A DNA stretch of 64,000 bases, from NCBI GenBank assembly GCA_020633055.1, contig JACKEJ010000004.1:248001-312000 (forward strand). Reading direction: 5' to 3'. The notes under the pieces were generated by a model, which was not told the DNA's origin, searched no databases, and saw nothing but the letters and a program-made list of their open reading frames with translations. This stretch comes from Sandaracinaceae bacterium. Its GTDB lineage: Bacteria; Myxococcota_A; Polyangia; Polyangiales; Houyiibacteriaceae. A program made the translations under genes and the position numbers. Position 1 is the stretch's first letter, and every line of letters begins with the position of its first letter. Positions 8,365-16,391 of this stretch are shown piece by piece.

Positions 8365-9407
8365 GCGACGCACCCGACGTGCTGGACGCGCACATTCACC
8401 TGTGGGACCCGTACCGCACCCCACGCGCCTCGAGCCCGTTCGTACGCGCGCTGGGGCGCCAGGAAGCGCTCATGCAGCGCGTGGTGCAGCGGCTGTCCCC
8501 GCCCGAGGCGCTCGCGTTCCTGGGCAACCCGCGCTTCGTGCTCAACCGCTACATGCCCACGGAGCACCGCGCGCGAGCGGGCGCGCGCCTGCGCGACTAC
8601 GTGCACGTGGAAGCTGGCTACGTGGCGCTCCCTCCGCTGGGCGCAGCGCGGGAGAGCCGCTGGCTGCGGACGCTGCGCGACGGACCGCGCGGTGTCGTGG
8701 GCGCCGCCGACCTCACGTCTCGCTTCCTGCCGCAGCTGCTGGACGCACACCAGCGGGAGCACCCCGGCTTCCGTGGCGTGCGCGACAAGCTGGCCTTCTC
8801 CGAAGCGCCGGGCGTGAAGAGCTGGGCCGCGGCGCCCGCGCGGTGCGAGCGCCTCGCGTTTCGTCGTGGCTATGCGCTGCTCGGGGAGCGCGGGCTCAGC
8901 TTCGACGCGTTCGTGTACAGCCCTCAGCTGGACGAGCTGGCGCGGCTGGTGGAGGCCCACCCCGAGACCCCCGTCGTGCTGTGCCACCTGGGCACGCCCG
9001 TGGCGCTCGAGGGGCCCTTCGGCGGGCTGGGTGGCACCCGGGCGGCGCGGCACGAGGTTGCGACACGCTGGCGTGCCGGGCTCCAGCGCTTGGCTGCGTC
9101 GCCGCACGTGCGCGTGAAGCTCAGCGGCATGCTCATGCCCGTCGTCGGCTTCGGCTTTCATACGCGCCCCGCGCCGCCCAGCGCGAGCGAGCTGTACGAG
9201 CGTCTGGGTCCGCACCTGCGCTTCGCCCTCGAGACGTTCGGACCCGAGCGCTGCATGTTCGGGTCGAACTTCCCCATCGACGCGGTCTCCACCACCTACG
9301 ACGCGCTGCTCGAAGCGCTGGAGCGGACCATGCGCGACATGGCGCTCGACCCCGACGCCCAGCGCGCCGTGCTGGCCGACACCGCGCGGCGCTTCTACCG
9401 GCTCTGA
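8361..9407 (+). CDS. Amidohydrolase family 2 (TIM-barrel metal-dependent hydrolase)
   Basis: 348 residues from GTG at 8361, overlapping the kinase stop by 4 bp. The N-terminal DAHIHLWDP carries the HXH metal ligands. A central His lies in VVLCHLGTP and the terminal Asp region is MFGSNFPIDAV, the hallmark of the amidohydrolase_2 group, which includes decarboxylases such as ACMS decarboxylase and lactonases. No signal peptide. The coupling to the APH-like kinase suggests the same pathway, perhaps lactone opening or decarboxylation of an organic acid; this is inference. The last 13 bp overlap the 3' end of the convergent tetR gene. Confidence 0.85.
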   Translation: MSDAPDVLDAHIHLWDPYRTPRASSPFVRALGRQEALMQRVVQRLSPPEALAFLGNPRFVLNRYMPTEHRARAGARLRDYVHVEAGYVALPPLGAARESRWLRTLRDGPRGVVGAADLTSRFLPQLLDAHQREHPGFRGVRDKLAFSEAPGVKSWAAAPARCERLAFRRGYALLGERGLSFDAFVYSPQLDELARLVEAHPETPVVLCHLGTPVALEGPFGGLGGTRAARHEVATRWRAGLQRLAASPHVRVKLSGMLMPVVGFGFHTRPAPPSASELYERLGPHLRFALETFGPERCMFGSNFPIDAVSTTYDALLEALERTMRDMALDPDAQRAVLADTARRFYRL

Positions 9408-10087
9408 GCGGCGCCCGTGTCCGCAGGGACGCGCAGGATGCCGTCCAACACGATGGTGGCGATGGCCTCCGCGTAGCGCTCGACGTCGTCCGAAGGCGAC
9501 GCGCCCCCGTCGTCCAGCGCGCGGTCGAGGGGGCTCATCGCGAACACCGCCGGCCCCCCCGTGAACACCAGGAAGAAGATGGCCTGCCACGGCGCGTCGC
9601 GCAGGGCCCCCTCCGCCTGGGCGTGCCGCACCATGCCGCGCGCCACCTGCACGAAGGCGCGCACGTGCCGGTCGACGATGTACTGCATGCGCTCGCCGCC
9701 CAGCGCGCTCTCGTGCATGAGCAGCGTGAGGTTGTCCGGGAACACCGCCGACAGCCGCACGTACTCCACGATCAGCGACCGCAGCCCCGCGCGCAGGTCG
9801 CGCGACGTGAGGGCGTGCTGGAGGCGCGCCGTGAGCTCGCGGTTCATGGAGCCGAAGCTGAAGTCGACCGTGGCCTCCCAGATCTGCTGCTTCGACCCGA
9901 AGTGGTGCCGCAGGAGCGCGTGGCTCACCCCCAGGCGGCGCGCGATGTCGCGGATACTGGCGGCCTCGAAGCCCGTGTCCGCGAACACACGCAGGGCCAC
10001 CCGCAGGCACTCTTCGGTGTCAAGCGCGGGCGCCTCCCCGCTACGGGGGCGCCCGGGGCCTCGCGCGGCTTTCTTCTTGGCGGCCAT
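9395..10087 (-). CDS. TetR-family transcriptional regulator
   Basis: 230 residues. The ATG at 10087 (MAAKKKAARGPGRPR) is preferred to the longer frame because the basic GRPR tail followed by the HTH is typical. The HTH reads ASIRDIARRLGVSHALLRHHFGSK. The C-terminal ligand domain is typical length, with hydrophobic helices. It lies downstream of and codirectional with two acyl-CoA dehydrogenase genes, so it may be the repressor of that operon, responding to an acyl-CoA. A palindrome sits 33-50 bp upstream of its start and another lies before the dehydrogenase operon. Confidence 0.9.
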   Translation of the reverse strand: MAAKKKAARGPGRPRSGEAPALDTEECLRVALRVFADTGFEAASIRDIARRLGVSHALLRHHFGSKQQIWEATVDFSFGSMNRELTARLQHALTSRDLRAGLRSLIVEYVRLSAVFPDNLTLLMHESALGGERMQYIVDRHVRAFVQVARGMVRHAQAEGALRDAPWQAIFFLVFTGGPAVFAMSPLDRALDDGGASPSDDVERYAEAIATIVLDGILRVPADTGAAQSR

Positions 10088-10119
10088 CAGCGCGTGCAGC
10101 CTGTCCCGTGACACGCGCC

Positions 10120-10137
10120 CGCGCCAGGGCTGGCGCG
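10120..10137. promoter_or_regulatory. Palindrome CGCGCCAG-GG-CTGGCGCG upstream of tetR
   Basis: Perfect 8-bp arms with a 2-bp spacer, 33-50 bp before the tetR start. The 12-base left part (CCGCGCCAGGGC, 10119-10130) recurs as a direct copy at 10193-10204, also between the dehydrogenase stop and tetR. The size and location suit TetR autoregulation, but GC-rich palindromes arise easily in this genome. Confidence 0.35.
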
Positions 10138-10215
10138 CCACCACGAGACCGGCGCTCGAATCAGTACGGAACAGGCGGGCCCCGACACGTCACCGCGCCA
10201 GGGCCAGCGCGCGCG

Positions 10216-11424
10216 TCAGCGCAGCTCGGAGGACTTCAGCTCGAGCAGGTTGCGCGCCACGATGAGCAGCTGGATCTGCTGCGTGCCCTCGAAGATGTCG
10301 AGGATCTTGCTGTCGCGCGCCCACTTCTCGAGCAGCTCGGTCTCGCCGTAGCCGACGCCGCCGCACAGCTCCACGCAGCGCAGCGTGACCTCGTTGGCCG
10401 TGCGCCCCGCCTTGGCCTTGGCCATGGAGGCCTCGACCGAGTTGGGGATGCCGTTGTCCGCCATCCAGGCGGCCTTGATGGTGAGCAGGCGCGCCGCCTC
10501 GAGCTCGGCCTTCATGCGGTGCAGCTCGGCCGCCGCCGCGTGCTGTGTCCAGCGCGAGCCGCGCATGCGCGTGTCCACGCCCTGCGCCTTGAGGTACGTC
10601 TCGGTCACCTCGAGCGACGCGCGCGCCACGCCCAGCGCCATGGCGGCCACGATGGGGCGCGTGTTGTCGAAGGTCTGCATGACCCCGCCGAAGCCCTTCT
10701 TCGTGTCGATCTCGGGGCTGCCGAGGATGTTGTCCTTCGGGATGCGGCAGTCGTTGAACGACAGCACGGCCGTGTCGCTGGCGCGGATGCCCAGCTTCTT
10801 GTCCAGGCGCACCAGCGTCATGCCCGGCGAGCCCTGCGGCACGAAGAACGACTTGATGGCCGCGCGCCCGAGGTTGCGGTCGAGCGTGGCCCAGACCACC
10901 ACGGCCGTGGCGCGCTCACCCGCGGTGACGAAGATCTTCTCGCCGTTGATGACCCACTCGTCGCCCTCGAGGCGCGCCGTGGTGCGCACCGCGGCGCTGT
11001 CGCTGCCGGCGCCGGGCTCGGTGATGGCCATGGCCGCCCACACCTGCCCCCAACGGGCCTTCTGCTCGGGCGTAGCCACGGCCGCGACGGCCGCGTTGCC
11101 GAGCCCCTGGCGCGGGATGCTGAGCGCGAGGCCCACGTCACCCCAGCACAGCTCCGTCATGCCCAGCACGGTGGACATGTTGGCGCCGTTGCGCACGGTC
11201 TTGTCGTTGGGGTCGCGCTTGCCCTGCTTCACGTTGCTGACGCCGCCGCCCGCGCCCGCCTCGCTGAAGCCGTCCATCACGGCGGCCAGCATGTCGAGCT
11301 CCTTCGGGTAGGCGTGCTCGGCGGTGTCGTACTTGCGCGAGATGGGGCGGAACACGGCCGACCCGACCACGTGCGCTTGTTCGATGAGGGGCTTGAGCTT
11401 GCTCGGGATTTCGAGGTTGATCAT
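10216..11424 (-). CDS. Acyl-CoA dehydrogenase
   Basis: 402 residues, ATG at 11424. Typical acyl-CoA dehydrogenase fold: helical N-terminus, middle beta domain with MAITEPGAGSDSAAVRT and WVINGEKIFVTAG (FAD and substrate contacts), and C-terminal helices ending YGETELLEKWARDSKILDIFEGTQQIQLLIVARNLL with the expected flavin-binding region. The catalytic Glu is likely the one in DIFEGTQQ. It oxidises acyl-CoA to enoyl-CoA and passes electrons to electron-transfer flavoprotein. It is 10 bp downstream of a second dehydrogenase in the same operon; the two may form a heteromer, as seen in steroid side-chain dehydrogenases. Confidence 0.92.
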   Translation of the reverse strand: MINLEIPSKLKPLIEQAHVVGSAVFRPISRKYDTAEHAYPKELDMLAAVMDGFSEAGAGGGVSNVKQGKRDPNDKTVRNGANMSTVLGMTELCWGDVGLALSIPRQGLGNAAVAAVATPEQKARWGQVWAAMAITEPGAGSDSAAVRTTARLEGDEWVINGEKIFVTAGERATAVVVWATLDRNLGRAAIKSFFVPQGSPGMTLVRLDKKLGIRASDTAVLSFNDCRIPKDNILGSPEIDTKKGFGGVMQTFDNTRPIVAAMALGVARASLEVTETYLKAQGVDTRMRGSRWTQHAAAAELHRMKAELEAARLLTIKAAWMADNGIPNSVEASMAKAKAGRTANEVTLRCVELCGGVGYGETELLEKWARDSKILDIFEGTQQIQLLIVARNLLELKSSELR

Positions 11425-11434
11425 GGTCGCTCCT

Positions 11435-12733
11435 TCACGCGCTGAGCGCGCCCTCCAAGATGCCGACGGCGCGCAGGTGCCTGTACCAACGCTCGACGGG
11501 GTGGTCCTTGATGAAGCCGTGGCCGCCCAGCAGCTGGACGCCGTCGGTGCCCACCTTCATGGCCTTCTCGGCGCACAAGAGGCGCGCCAGGTACGTCTGC
11601 TCGGCGAAGTCGAGCCCCGCCGTCGCGCGGCTGGCGGCGCGCCACGTGAGCAGGCGCATGCTCTCGATCTCGATGGCCATGTCCGCCACCAGGAACGCCA
11701 CCGACTGCCGGTGGCTGATGGGGGAGCCGAACGCCTCGCGGTCGTTGACGTACTCCTTCACGTAGTCGAGCACGGCCTGCGACTGGCCCACGCCGAGCGC
11801 ACACAAGCCGATGCGGCAGAGGTCCAGCACGCGCCCGTGGTCGTACTTGTCGTCGCCCACCAGGTCGATGCCCTCGACGCTCACCTCGTGCAGGTGGAGG
11901 TTGCCCATGTCGGCGGCGCGCAAGCCCATGGAAGGCGCGGCCTCCACGGTGACGCCCGCCGCACCGCGGTCCACACGGAAGAGGCGCAGGGTGTCCTCCA
12001 GCTTGGCCGCCACGAGGAAGAAGCGCGCGCTCGAGATGAGCGGGACGTTGGTCTTGTGGCCCTTGAGGACGTAGCCGCTGCCCTTCTTGCGCGCGCGGGT
12101 GAGCGGCAGCGCGGGGTTCGACAGCGGCGTGCCCTCCATCAGCGCCAGCGCGGCGGGCGTGAACGTGTCGGCGTTGAACGCGGGGAGCCAGGCGGCGCGC
12201 TGCTCGTCGGTCGCTTGGTCCACGAGCGTGTTCACCACGCCCACGGGCGCCAGCAGCGCGAGCGCGAGGCCCATGTCGCCGCGGCCCAGCGCCTCGGCCA
12301 CCAGCGCCGTGGTCATGACCGAGCGGTCACCGCCGCCGCCGAGCGCCTCGGGGATGGCCGCCTGCGCGAGGCCCAGGTCCGCGCCCACCGCGAGCACGTC
12401 CTCGGGCGGGGTGCACGCGTCGTCGGCCTCCTCGGCCATGGGCAGCAACAGGTCGTTCGACACGCGCTTGAGCGTGTCCAAGATCATCTGTTGGTCCTCG
12501 GTAGGGTTCAGGTCGAACGGCTGCTGCGGGGCGCGGGCCTTCGGCGCGGGGGCGCGCTTCTTCACGGCCTCCACCAGCTTGCCCGCGGCCACGACGCCCG
12601 TGCGCGCGCCGGCCTGCACCAAGCGCTGCGCTGGCTCGCGCAGGCCTCGCTCCTCCACCCAATCGGACGTGGCGACCTTCGTCAGCGCACGCAGGCTGCT
12701 GTCCATCGCTTGGCGGATCACTTTGTCTCGCAT
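11435..12733 (-). CDS. Acyl-CoA dehydrogenase with N-terminal extension
   Basis: 432 residues, ATG at 12733. The first 85 or so residues are an unusual extension rich in Lys/Ala/Pro (VKKRAPAPKARAPQQPF) before the dehydrogenase fold begins at DLNPTEDQQMILDTLKRV. The fold then follows: ALMEGTPLS, SGYVLKGHKTNVPLIS, the domain around YDHGRVLDLCRIGLCALGVGQ and the C-terminal GVQLLGGHGFIKDHPVERWYRHLRAVGILEG. The first dehydrogenase-specific FAD motif deviates from the usual TEPGAGSD (it reads MEGTPLSNP), so this subunit may be catalytically modified. First gene of an operon with the second dehydrogenase and tetR. Confidence 0.9.
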   Translation of the reverse strand: MRDKVIRQAMDSSLRALTKVATSDWVEERGLREPAQRLVQAGARTGVVAAGKLVEAVKKRAPAPKARAPQQPFDLNPTEDQQMILDTLKRVSNDLLLPMAEEADDACTPPEDVLAVGADLGLAQAAIPEALGGGGDRSVMTTALVAEALGRGDMGLALALLAPVGVVNTLVDQATDEQRAAWLPAFNADTFTPAALALMEGTPLSNPALPLTRARKKGSGYVLKGHKTNVPLISSARFFLVAAKLEDTLRLFRVDRGAAGVTVEAAPSMGLRAADMGNLHLHEVSVEGIDLVGDDKYDHGRVLDLCRIGLCALGVGQSQAVLDYVKEYVNDREAFGSPISHRQSVAFLVADMAIEIESMRLLTWRAASRATAGLDFAEQTYLARLLCAEKAMKVGTDGVQLLGGHGFIKDHPVERWYRHLRAVGILEGALSA

Positions 12734-12748
12734 CGGCGTTCCTCGCTT

Positions 12749-12764
12749 CTGAATGGCGGTTCAG
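12749..12764. promoter_or_regulatory. Palindrome CTGAA-N6-TTCAG before the acyl-CoA dehydrogenase operon
   Basis: Perfect 5-bp arms, 16-31 bp upstream of the operon's first ATG (12733) and in the gap shared with the divergent lipoprotein at 12855. Short palindromes of TGAAY...RTTCA form are common operators of TetR-family fatty-acid regulators. The TetR gene at the end of this operon is the natural candidate to bind it. Confidence 0.4.
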
Positions 12765-12854
12765 GGACTGGTAGCTTCCTCGTCCGCGCGAGACGCGTCA
12801 ACCTCGGATGCAGACACGCCCGTCCACCGCCTCGGGTCGTGTACGCTGGGTGGC

Positions 12855-13769
12855 ATGCGCTCCACCTCCCCGCTCTTCGTCGCGTGCTCACTCGGGCTCG
12901 CGCTCTCTGGCTGCCACGGCTCGTCCGCCCCCACCACGCCCGCGCTCGAGGACGAAGGCGCACCGCCACCCGCCGATCTGCTGGTCGCGCCCGCAGGCGC
13001 GTACGGGAGCGTCATCCTGCACGAAGGCGCGCCCTACCTGTTCGTGTCGTTCGCGTATGTGTACGAGGGCTCGGAGCCACCCGCGCCGGCCGGCCCCGCA
13101 CCCGCCACGGTAGCCCTGCTGACCCCAGAGGGTTCGTGCACCGCACACGTGGGTGAGCCCGTCTCGCTGAGCACCGGCGAGTGCGAGACCTCCACCACCA
13201 TCGCGCGGCCGCTCACGGGCTGCGCGGGTCCGGTCGCGCGCGTGGCCCGCGTCCAAGGCGCGTGGCCCGAGGGAGTGCGCTTCATGCCGCTCGACGAGCC
13301 CGAGAACCAGGCGTTCACGGCGGCGTCGGAACTGACGGCCCCACGGCACCGCGAGCAGGTTGCGGCGTGGATGGGCGAAGAGGCGATCGCGGGCCGTCCG
13401 CTGCAACAGGCCGTCAGCGCACACGCGCGCCTCGACGCCGGCGCAGATCAGCTGGAGACCTCGGCGGCGAGCTTCCTGGTGGGCCCGAGCGACCCCGAGT
13501 GCGACCAGCAGGTGGAGGGCCGTACGGCCAGCACACTACGGCGGGGCGGGCAGGTGATCCCCGTTCCGGATCTGGTGCAGTGGCAGGGGGTGGTCACGTA
13601 TCGCGGCCACGTCGCGGGCATCCTGCTGGGAGCCCCGCACATGGCGTCGCTCGTCACGCTCGGCGCAGGCGGAACCCTGCGCGAGGAGTGGAACGAGCGC
13701 GTGTGGTCCGATAACGAGGAGTGCGGACCGTTCGGGTGGGCGCACATCGAGTACCCCTGCGGACCGTGA
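12855..13769 (+). CDS. Uncharacterised lipoprotein
   Basis: 304 residues. The ATG at 12855 gives signal peptide MRSTSPLFVACSLGLALSGC with a clear lipobox. The mature part has several cysteines that could pair (CTAHVG, CETSTT, CAGP, CDQQ, CGPFGWAHIEYPC). It contains many beta-prone stretches and no motif I recognise. It is divergent from the acyl-CoA dehydrogenase operon and convergent with the membrane protein at 13784 (14 bp between stops). Confidence 0.7.
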   Translation: MRSTSPLFVACSLGLALSGCHGSSAPTTPALEDEGAPPPADLLVAPAGAYGSVILHEGAPYLFVSFAYVYEGSEPPAPAGPAPATVALLTPEGSCTAHVGEPVSLSTGECETSTTIARPLTGCAGPVARVARVQGAWPEGVRFMPLDEPENQAFTAASELTAPRHREQVAAWMGEEAIAGRPLQQAVSAHARLDAGADQLETSAASFLVGPSDPECDQQVEGRTASTLRRGGQVIPVPDLVQWQGVVTYRGHVAGILLGAPHMASLVTLGAGGTLREEWNERVWSDNEECGPFGWAHIEYPCGP

Positions 13770-13783
13770 CGGGTCGCCGCAGG

Positions 13784-14791
13784 TCACTCCACAGGTGCCG
13801 GGCAAGTGGCGTCGAGCTCCTCGAGCCCGGTCCCGGGCAGCTCGCCCAAGCCTTCCGTCAACATGGCGCTCCACCGCGTCAGCGCGTGCTCCTCGTCGGA
13901 GCTCAGCAGCAACAGCGCGCTCCCGAGGGTGGGCTGGTCCTCGGGCTCGGCCACCAGAAACCGCACATGGCGCGGGGGAGACAGCGCTGCGCCCACGGCG
14001 TCCAACGTGCGCATGAGCGCGAGCAGCCCCGCGGGCTGGTCGCAGGGGTAGACCGGCTCCCCTTCCAGCGCGTGACTCGGCAGTCGTAGCTCGGTCGCAC
14101 CGACGAGCACGCAGGGGTCCCCCGCGCAGGTACCCACCCGCGCGTCGCGTAGACCGCTGAGCTGCAGGCGCGACGCCCACGCCGCTGGACCAACGCGCGT
14201 GTCGTCGCGGGCCGCAGTCTGCACCACGAGCGCCCGCGGCCCCAGGAAGAGCGGCACCTCGGCCGGCATCAAACGCATGAAGCGCTGCACCCGCGACCCG
14301 TGGATGGGCTCGAGCAGGCGCGCAGCCTCCAGCTCCGCGAACACCGGCTCCAACGCGCGCGCCTGCTCGGCGAACAGCTCGTGCTCCAGCATGACCCCGG
14401 CGAAGGCCTCGGCTTCCGCCTCGCTCATGTCGTCGAGGGGCTGCCACCCCGCGTCGCCCGAGCCGTCCCGGAGGACACCCACCACCACGAGCGCGGCGAC
14501 GACCAGCAACGAGACGGGCACCCACATGGGCACCAGCAGCGAGGCCGGCGCGAGGGGCCCACCGCGCGAAGGCGGGTGCAGCGCGAGTCGGTTCCGGCAG
14601 CGCTGCGCGAAGCCCTCGTCCCCGCCGCGGGTCGAGAGGCGGAAGCGGCCGCCCTCGACAGACAGCGTGAGCGTGGCCCGCACCTTCGGAGAGCGTCGCG
14701 CCTCGTCGGCCAGCTCGTCGAGTACGGCCTGCGGGACCTGCCCCCGCACCTTCCGGACGCGCCCGTCGGCGATGTCGACCTGACCTCGCAT
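13784..14791 (-). CDS. Single-pass membrane protein of unknown function
   Basis: 335 residues from ATG 14791; an in-frame GTG at 14851 is possible but would lie almost on top of the divergent gene's start. A cytoplasmic-side region of about 95 residues (MRGQVDIADGRVRKVRG...) is followed by one hydrophobic helix (LLVPMWVPVSLLVVAALVVVGV) and a periplasmic domain of about 215 residues. The periplasmic domain holds a few cysteines (CAGDPC, CDQP) that may form disulfides. I do not recognise the family. It is divergent from the zinc-ribbon membrane protein next door, and the two may be functionally paired. Confidence 0.6.
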   Translation of the reverse strand: MRGQVDIADGRVRKVRGQVPQAVLDELADEARRSPKVRATLTLSVEGGRFRLSTRGGDEGFAQRCRNRLALHPPSRGGPLAPASLLVPMWVPVSLLVVAALVVVGVLRDGSGDAGWQPLDDMSEAEAEAFAGVMLEHELFAEQARALEPVFAELEAARLLEPIHGSRVQRFMRLMPAEVPLFLGPRALVVQTAARDDTRVGPAAWASRLQLSGLRDARVGTCAGDPCVLVGATELRLPSHALEGEPVYPCDQPAGLLALMRTLDAVGAALSPPRHVRFLVAEPEDQPTLGSALLLLSSDEEHALTRWSAMLTEGLGELPGTGLEELDATCPAPVE

Positions 14792-14858
14792 GCGCGGCAG
14801 AGTCTGGGAGAGCAAGAGGGGATGGGCAAGCGCAGCGGACTCGGCTACCACTCGGGCC

Positions 14859-15251
14859 GTGGAGACCAGCTCAATCTACCTCACCTGTCCAGGCTGCGCG
14901 GCCACCACCCTGCTCGAGCGACGCGGCGACACCGTGCGCTGCGCCGCCTGCGGCTTCGACTACGGAGCGCTGCGCGCCGACACCACGGCCTACGAGCGCT
15001 TCGCGGTGGCCCGCATGCGGGAAGGCGTGGGCGGCAAGCTCGGCATCGCCGCCCTCCACCAGTGGACCTCCAGCGAGGGCGCGGCCGAGTCGGCAGCGTC
15101 CCTGCGCGCCCTGGCCGAGCGGAACGGCATCGCGCTTCCGGCGGGCAGGGGCGTCGACCCGGTGCTGCGCGCGGGCCTCGTGGGTGTGGTGCTCATCGTG
15201 GTGCTGGTGCTGGGCTCCGTCGGCTACTTCGCGGCCCAGGGCACGCCCTGA
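14859..15251 (+). CDS. Small zinc-ribbon membrane protein
   Basis: 130 residues from GTG 14859 (VETSSIYLTCPGC); the frame is also open upstream to an ATG at 14790. The N-terminus carries a CPGC...CAAC zinc ribbon (two CXXC pairs 18 residues apart) and the C-terminus a single transmembrane helix (GLVGVVLIVVLVLGSVGYFAA). This is a tail-anchored protein with a cytosolic zinc ribbon; the function is unknown. Its last 59 bases overlap, on the other strand, the aberrant 3' end of the truncated hsdS frame. Confidence 0.6.
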   Translation: METSSIYLTCPGCAATTLLERRGDTVRCAACGFDYGALRADTTAYERFAVARMREGVGGKLGIAALHQWTSSEGAAESAASLRALAERNGIALPAGRGVDPVLRAGLVGVVLIVVLVLGSVGYFAAQGTP

Positions 15252-15561
15252 CGAGCCCGGTGTCGTCCACGTGGCTCATGGGCAACGCGGAGCGCGGCGC
15301 CACGACCGCGACCACGATGTCGCTGGTCCGCGCAAAGCGGAGCTGCGAGCGAAGCTCTTCGCGCACGTGGGATACCGCTGACAACGTCCAGGTTCCATAG
15401 CGCGTATAGATCTCGCCGTAGTGGATGCTCGACAGGCCGTCCTCGACGACGTCGTCTTTCGTGAACCGACGTCCGCGCGTGAATTCGCCGATCTCGCCGA
15501 GCGCTTTGAACGGCACCCCGCCTGGGCAGTGCTTCGCGATGAGGTCGTGGATACGGCTCAT
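15193..15561 (-). pseudogene. hsdS: Truncated type I restriction specificity subunit (hsdS fragment)
   Basis: The 122-residue frame begins MSRIHDLIAKHCPGGVPFKALGEIGEF, a typical HsdS N-terminus leading into the first target-recognition domain (FTRGRRFTKDDVVEDG, IHYGEIYTRYG). HsdS similarity stops near residue 85 (about position 15306). The tail PRSALPMSHVDDTG... is unrelated and the frame ends inside the opposite-strand zinc-ribbon gene. Normal HsdS is about 400 residues with two recognition domains, so most of the gene is deleted and the rest is joined to foreign sequence. The start overlaps the KilA-N gene stop as ATGA, showing the original operon structure. Confidence 0.8.
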
Positions 15562-16391
15562 GGCTTGTTCTTCGCCTCTAGGCGTCGGACGCCACTGTCG
15601 GTGGTCAACACCTTCATCTGCTGAATGGCGGTCTGGTTGAGAAGCGTGAGGCGCTGGCTCTGCGCCACGCCCTGGTGGATGAGGTGCGCGTTCAGCGCCT
15701 CCAGGTTGGCCAAGCACACGAGCTGCGCGACGTTGGCCTCATCGCGGATGTTGCCCTTGCTGCTGGGTTGGCCATCACGCCACTCCCGAGCCGTCTTGCC
15801 GAACAGGGCCACGTTCAGCAGGTCGGCTTCGCTCGCGTAGACCAGGGAGGCTTGCTGCGGGGTGACCTTGGGTGGAATGAGGTTCTGCTGGATGGCGTCG
15901 GTGTGGATGCGGTAGTTGATCTTGGTGAGGTTGCGGCCGACGTCCCAACCGAGCTGTTCGCGCTCTCCCTCCTTGAGGCGTTGGAACTCCTTGATGAGGT
16001 AGAGCTTGAACTCGACCGAGATCCAGGCCGCGAACTCGAACGCGATGTCTTTGTGGGCGTAGGTGCCGCCGTAGCGCCCGGCCTTGGAGGTGATGCCAAC
16101 GGCGCCAGTGCGTTCTATCCACTGCTTGGGCGTGAGGGTGAAGCTGTTCAGCCCCGCTCGGAGTCTAATCCCGTCGAATTCGACGGGGTTGAAGAGGGGG
16201 TTGTTGAGCCGCTCCCAGATTCCTAGGAATTCCAGCGTGTTCCGGTTGCGAAGCCAGTTGCGGATTAGGTCGTCGGTGTGCTCGGCGTTCTTGTGACGAG
16301 CGATGTCGGTCAGCGAGATGTAGTCGTCTTCGGCGCCGGCCACGACCGAGACTGCGCGCCCCTGTACAGTGATCTGCCGCTTCTTGCTCAC
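15558..16391 (-). CDS. KilA-N domain protein in a type I RM operon
   Basis: 277 residues from GTG 16391, overlapping the hsdM stop by 4 bp. It has the KilA-N DNA-binding fold seen in phage and RM-island proteins: DDYISLTDIARHKNAEHTDDLIRNWLRNRNTLEFLGIWE, then GRYGGTYAHKDIAFEFAAWISVEFKLYLIKEFQRL. The C-terminal half (ASEADLLNVALFGKTAREWRDG, LVCLANLEALNAHLIHQGV) is the conserved accessory region of these proteins. Such genes recur between hsdM and hsdS in type I loci; their role is not established and may be regulatory. The protein appears complete although its partner hsdS is broken. Confidence 0.85.
   Translation of the reverse strand: MSKKRQITVQGRAVSVVAGAEDDYISLTDIARHKNAEHTDDLIRNWLRNRNTLEFLGIWERLNNPLFNPVEFDGIRLRAGLNSFTLTPKQWIERTGAVGITSKAGRYGGTYAHKDIAFEFAAWISVEFKLYLIKEFQRLKEGEREQLGWDVGRNLTKINYRIHTDAIQQNLIPPKVTPQQASLVYASEADLLNVALFGKTAREWRDGQPSSKGNIRDEANVAQLVCLANLEALNAHLIHQGVAQSQRLTLLNQTAIQQMKVLTTDSGVRRLEAKNKP

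Noticed and set aside
8247..10010. 587-codon minus-strand frame spanning the amidohydrolase and tetR genes
   Set aside because: Crosses two well-supported genes and shows only Arg/Ala/His-rich nonsense sequence.
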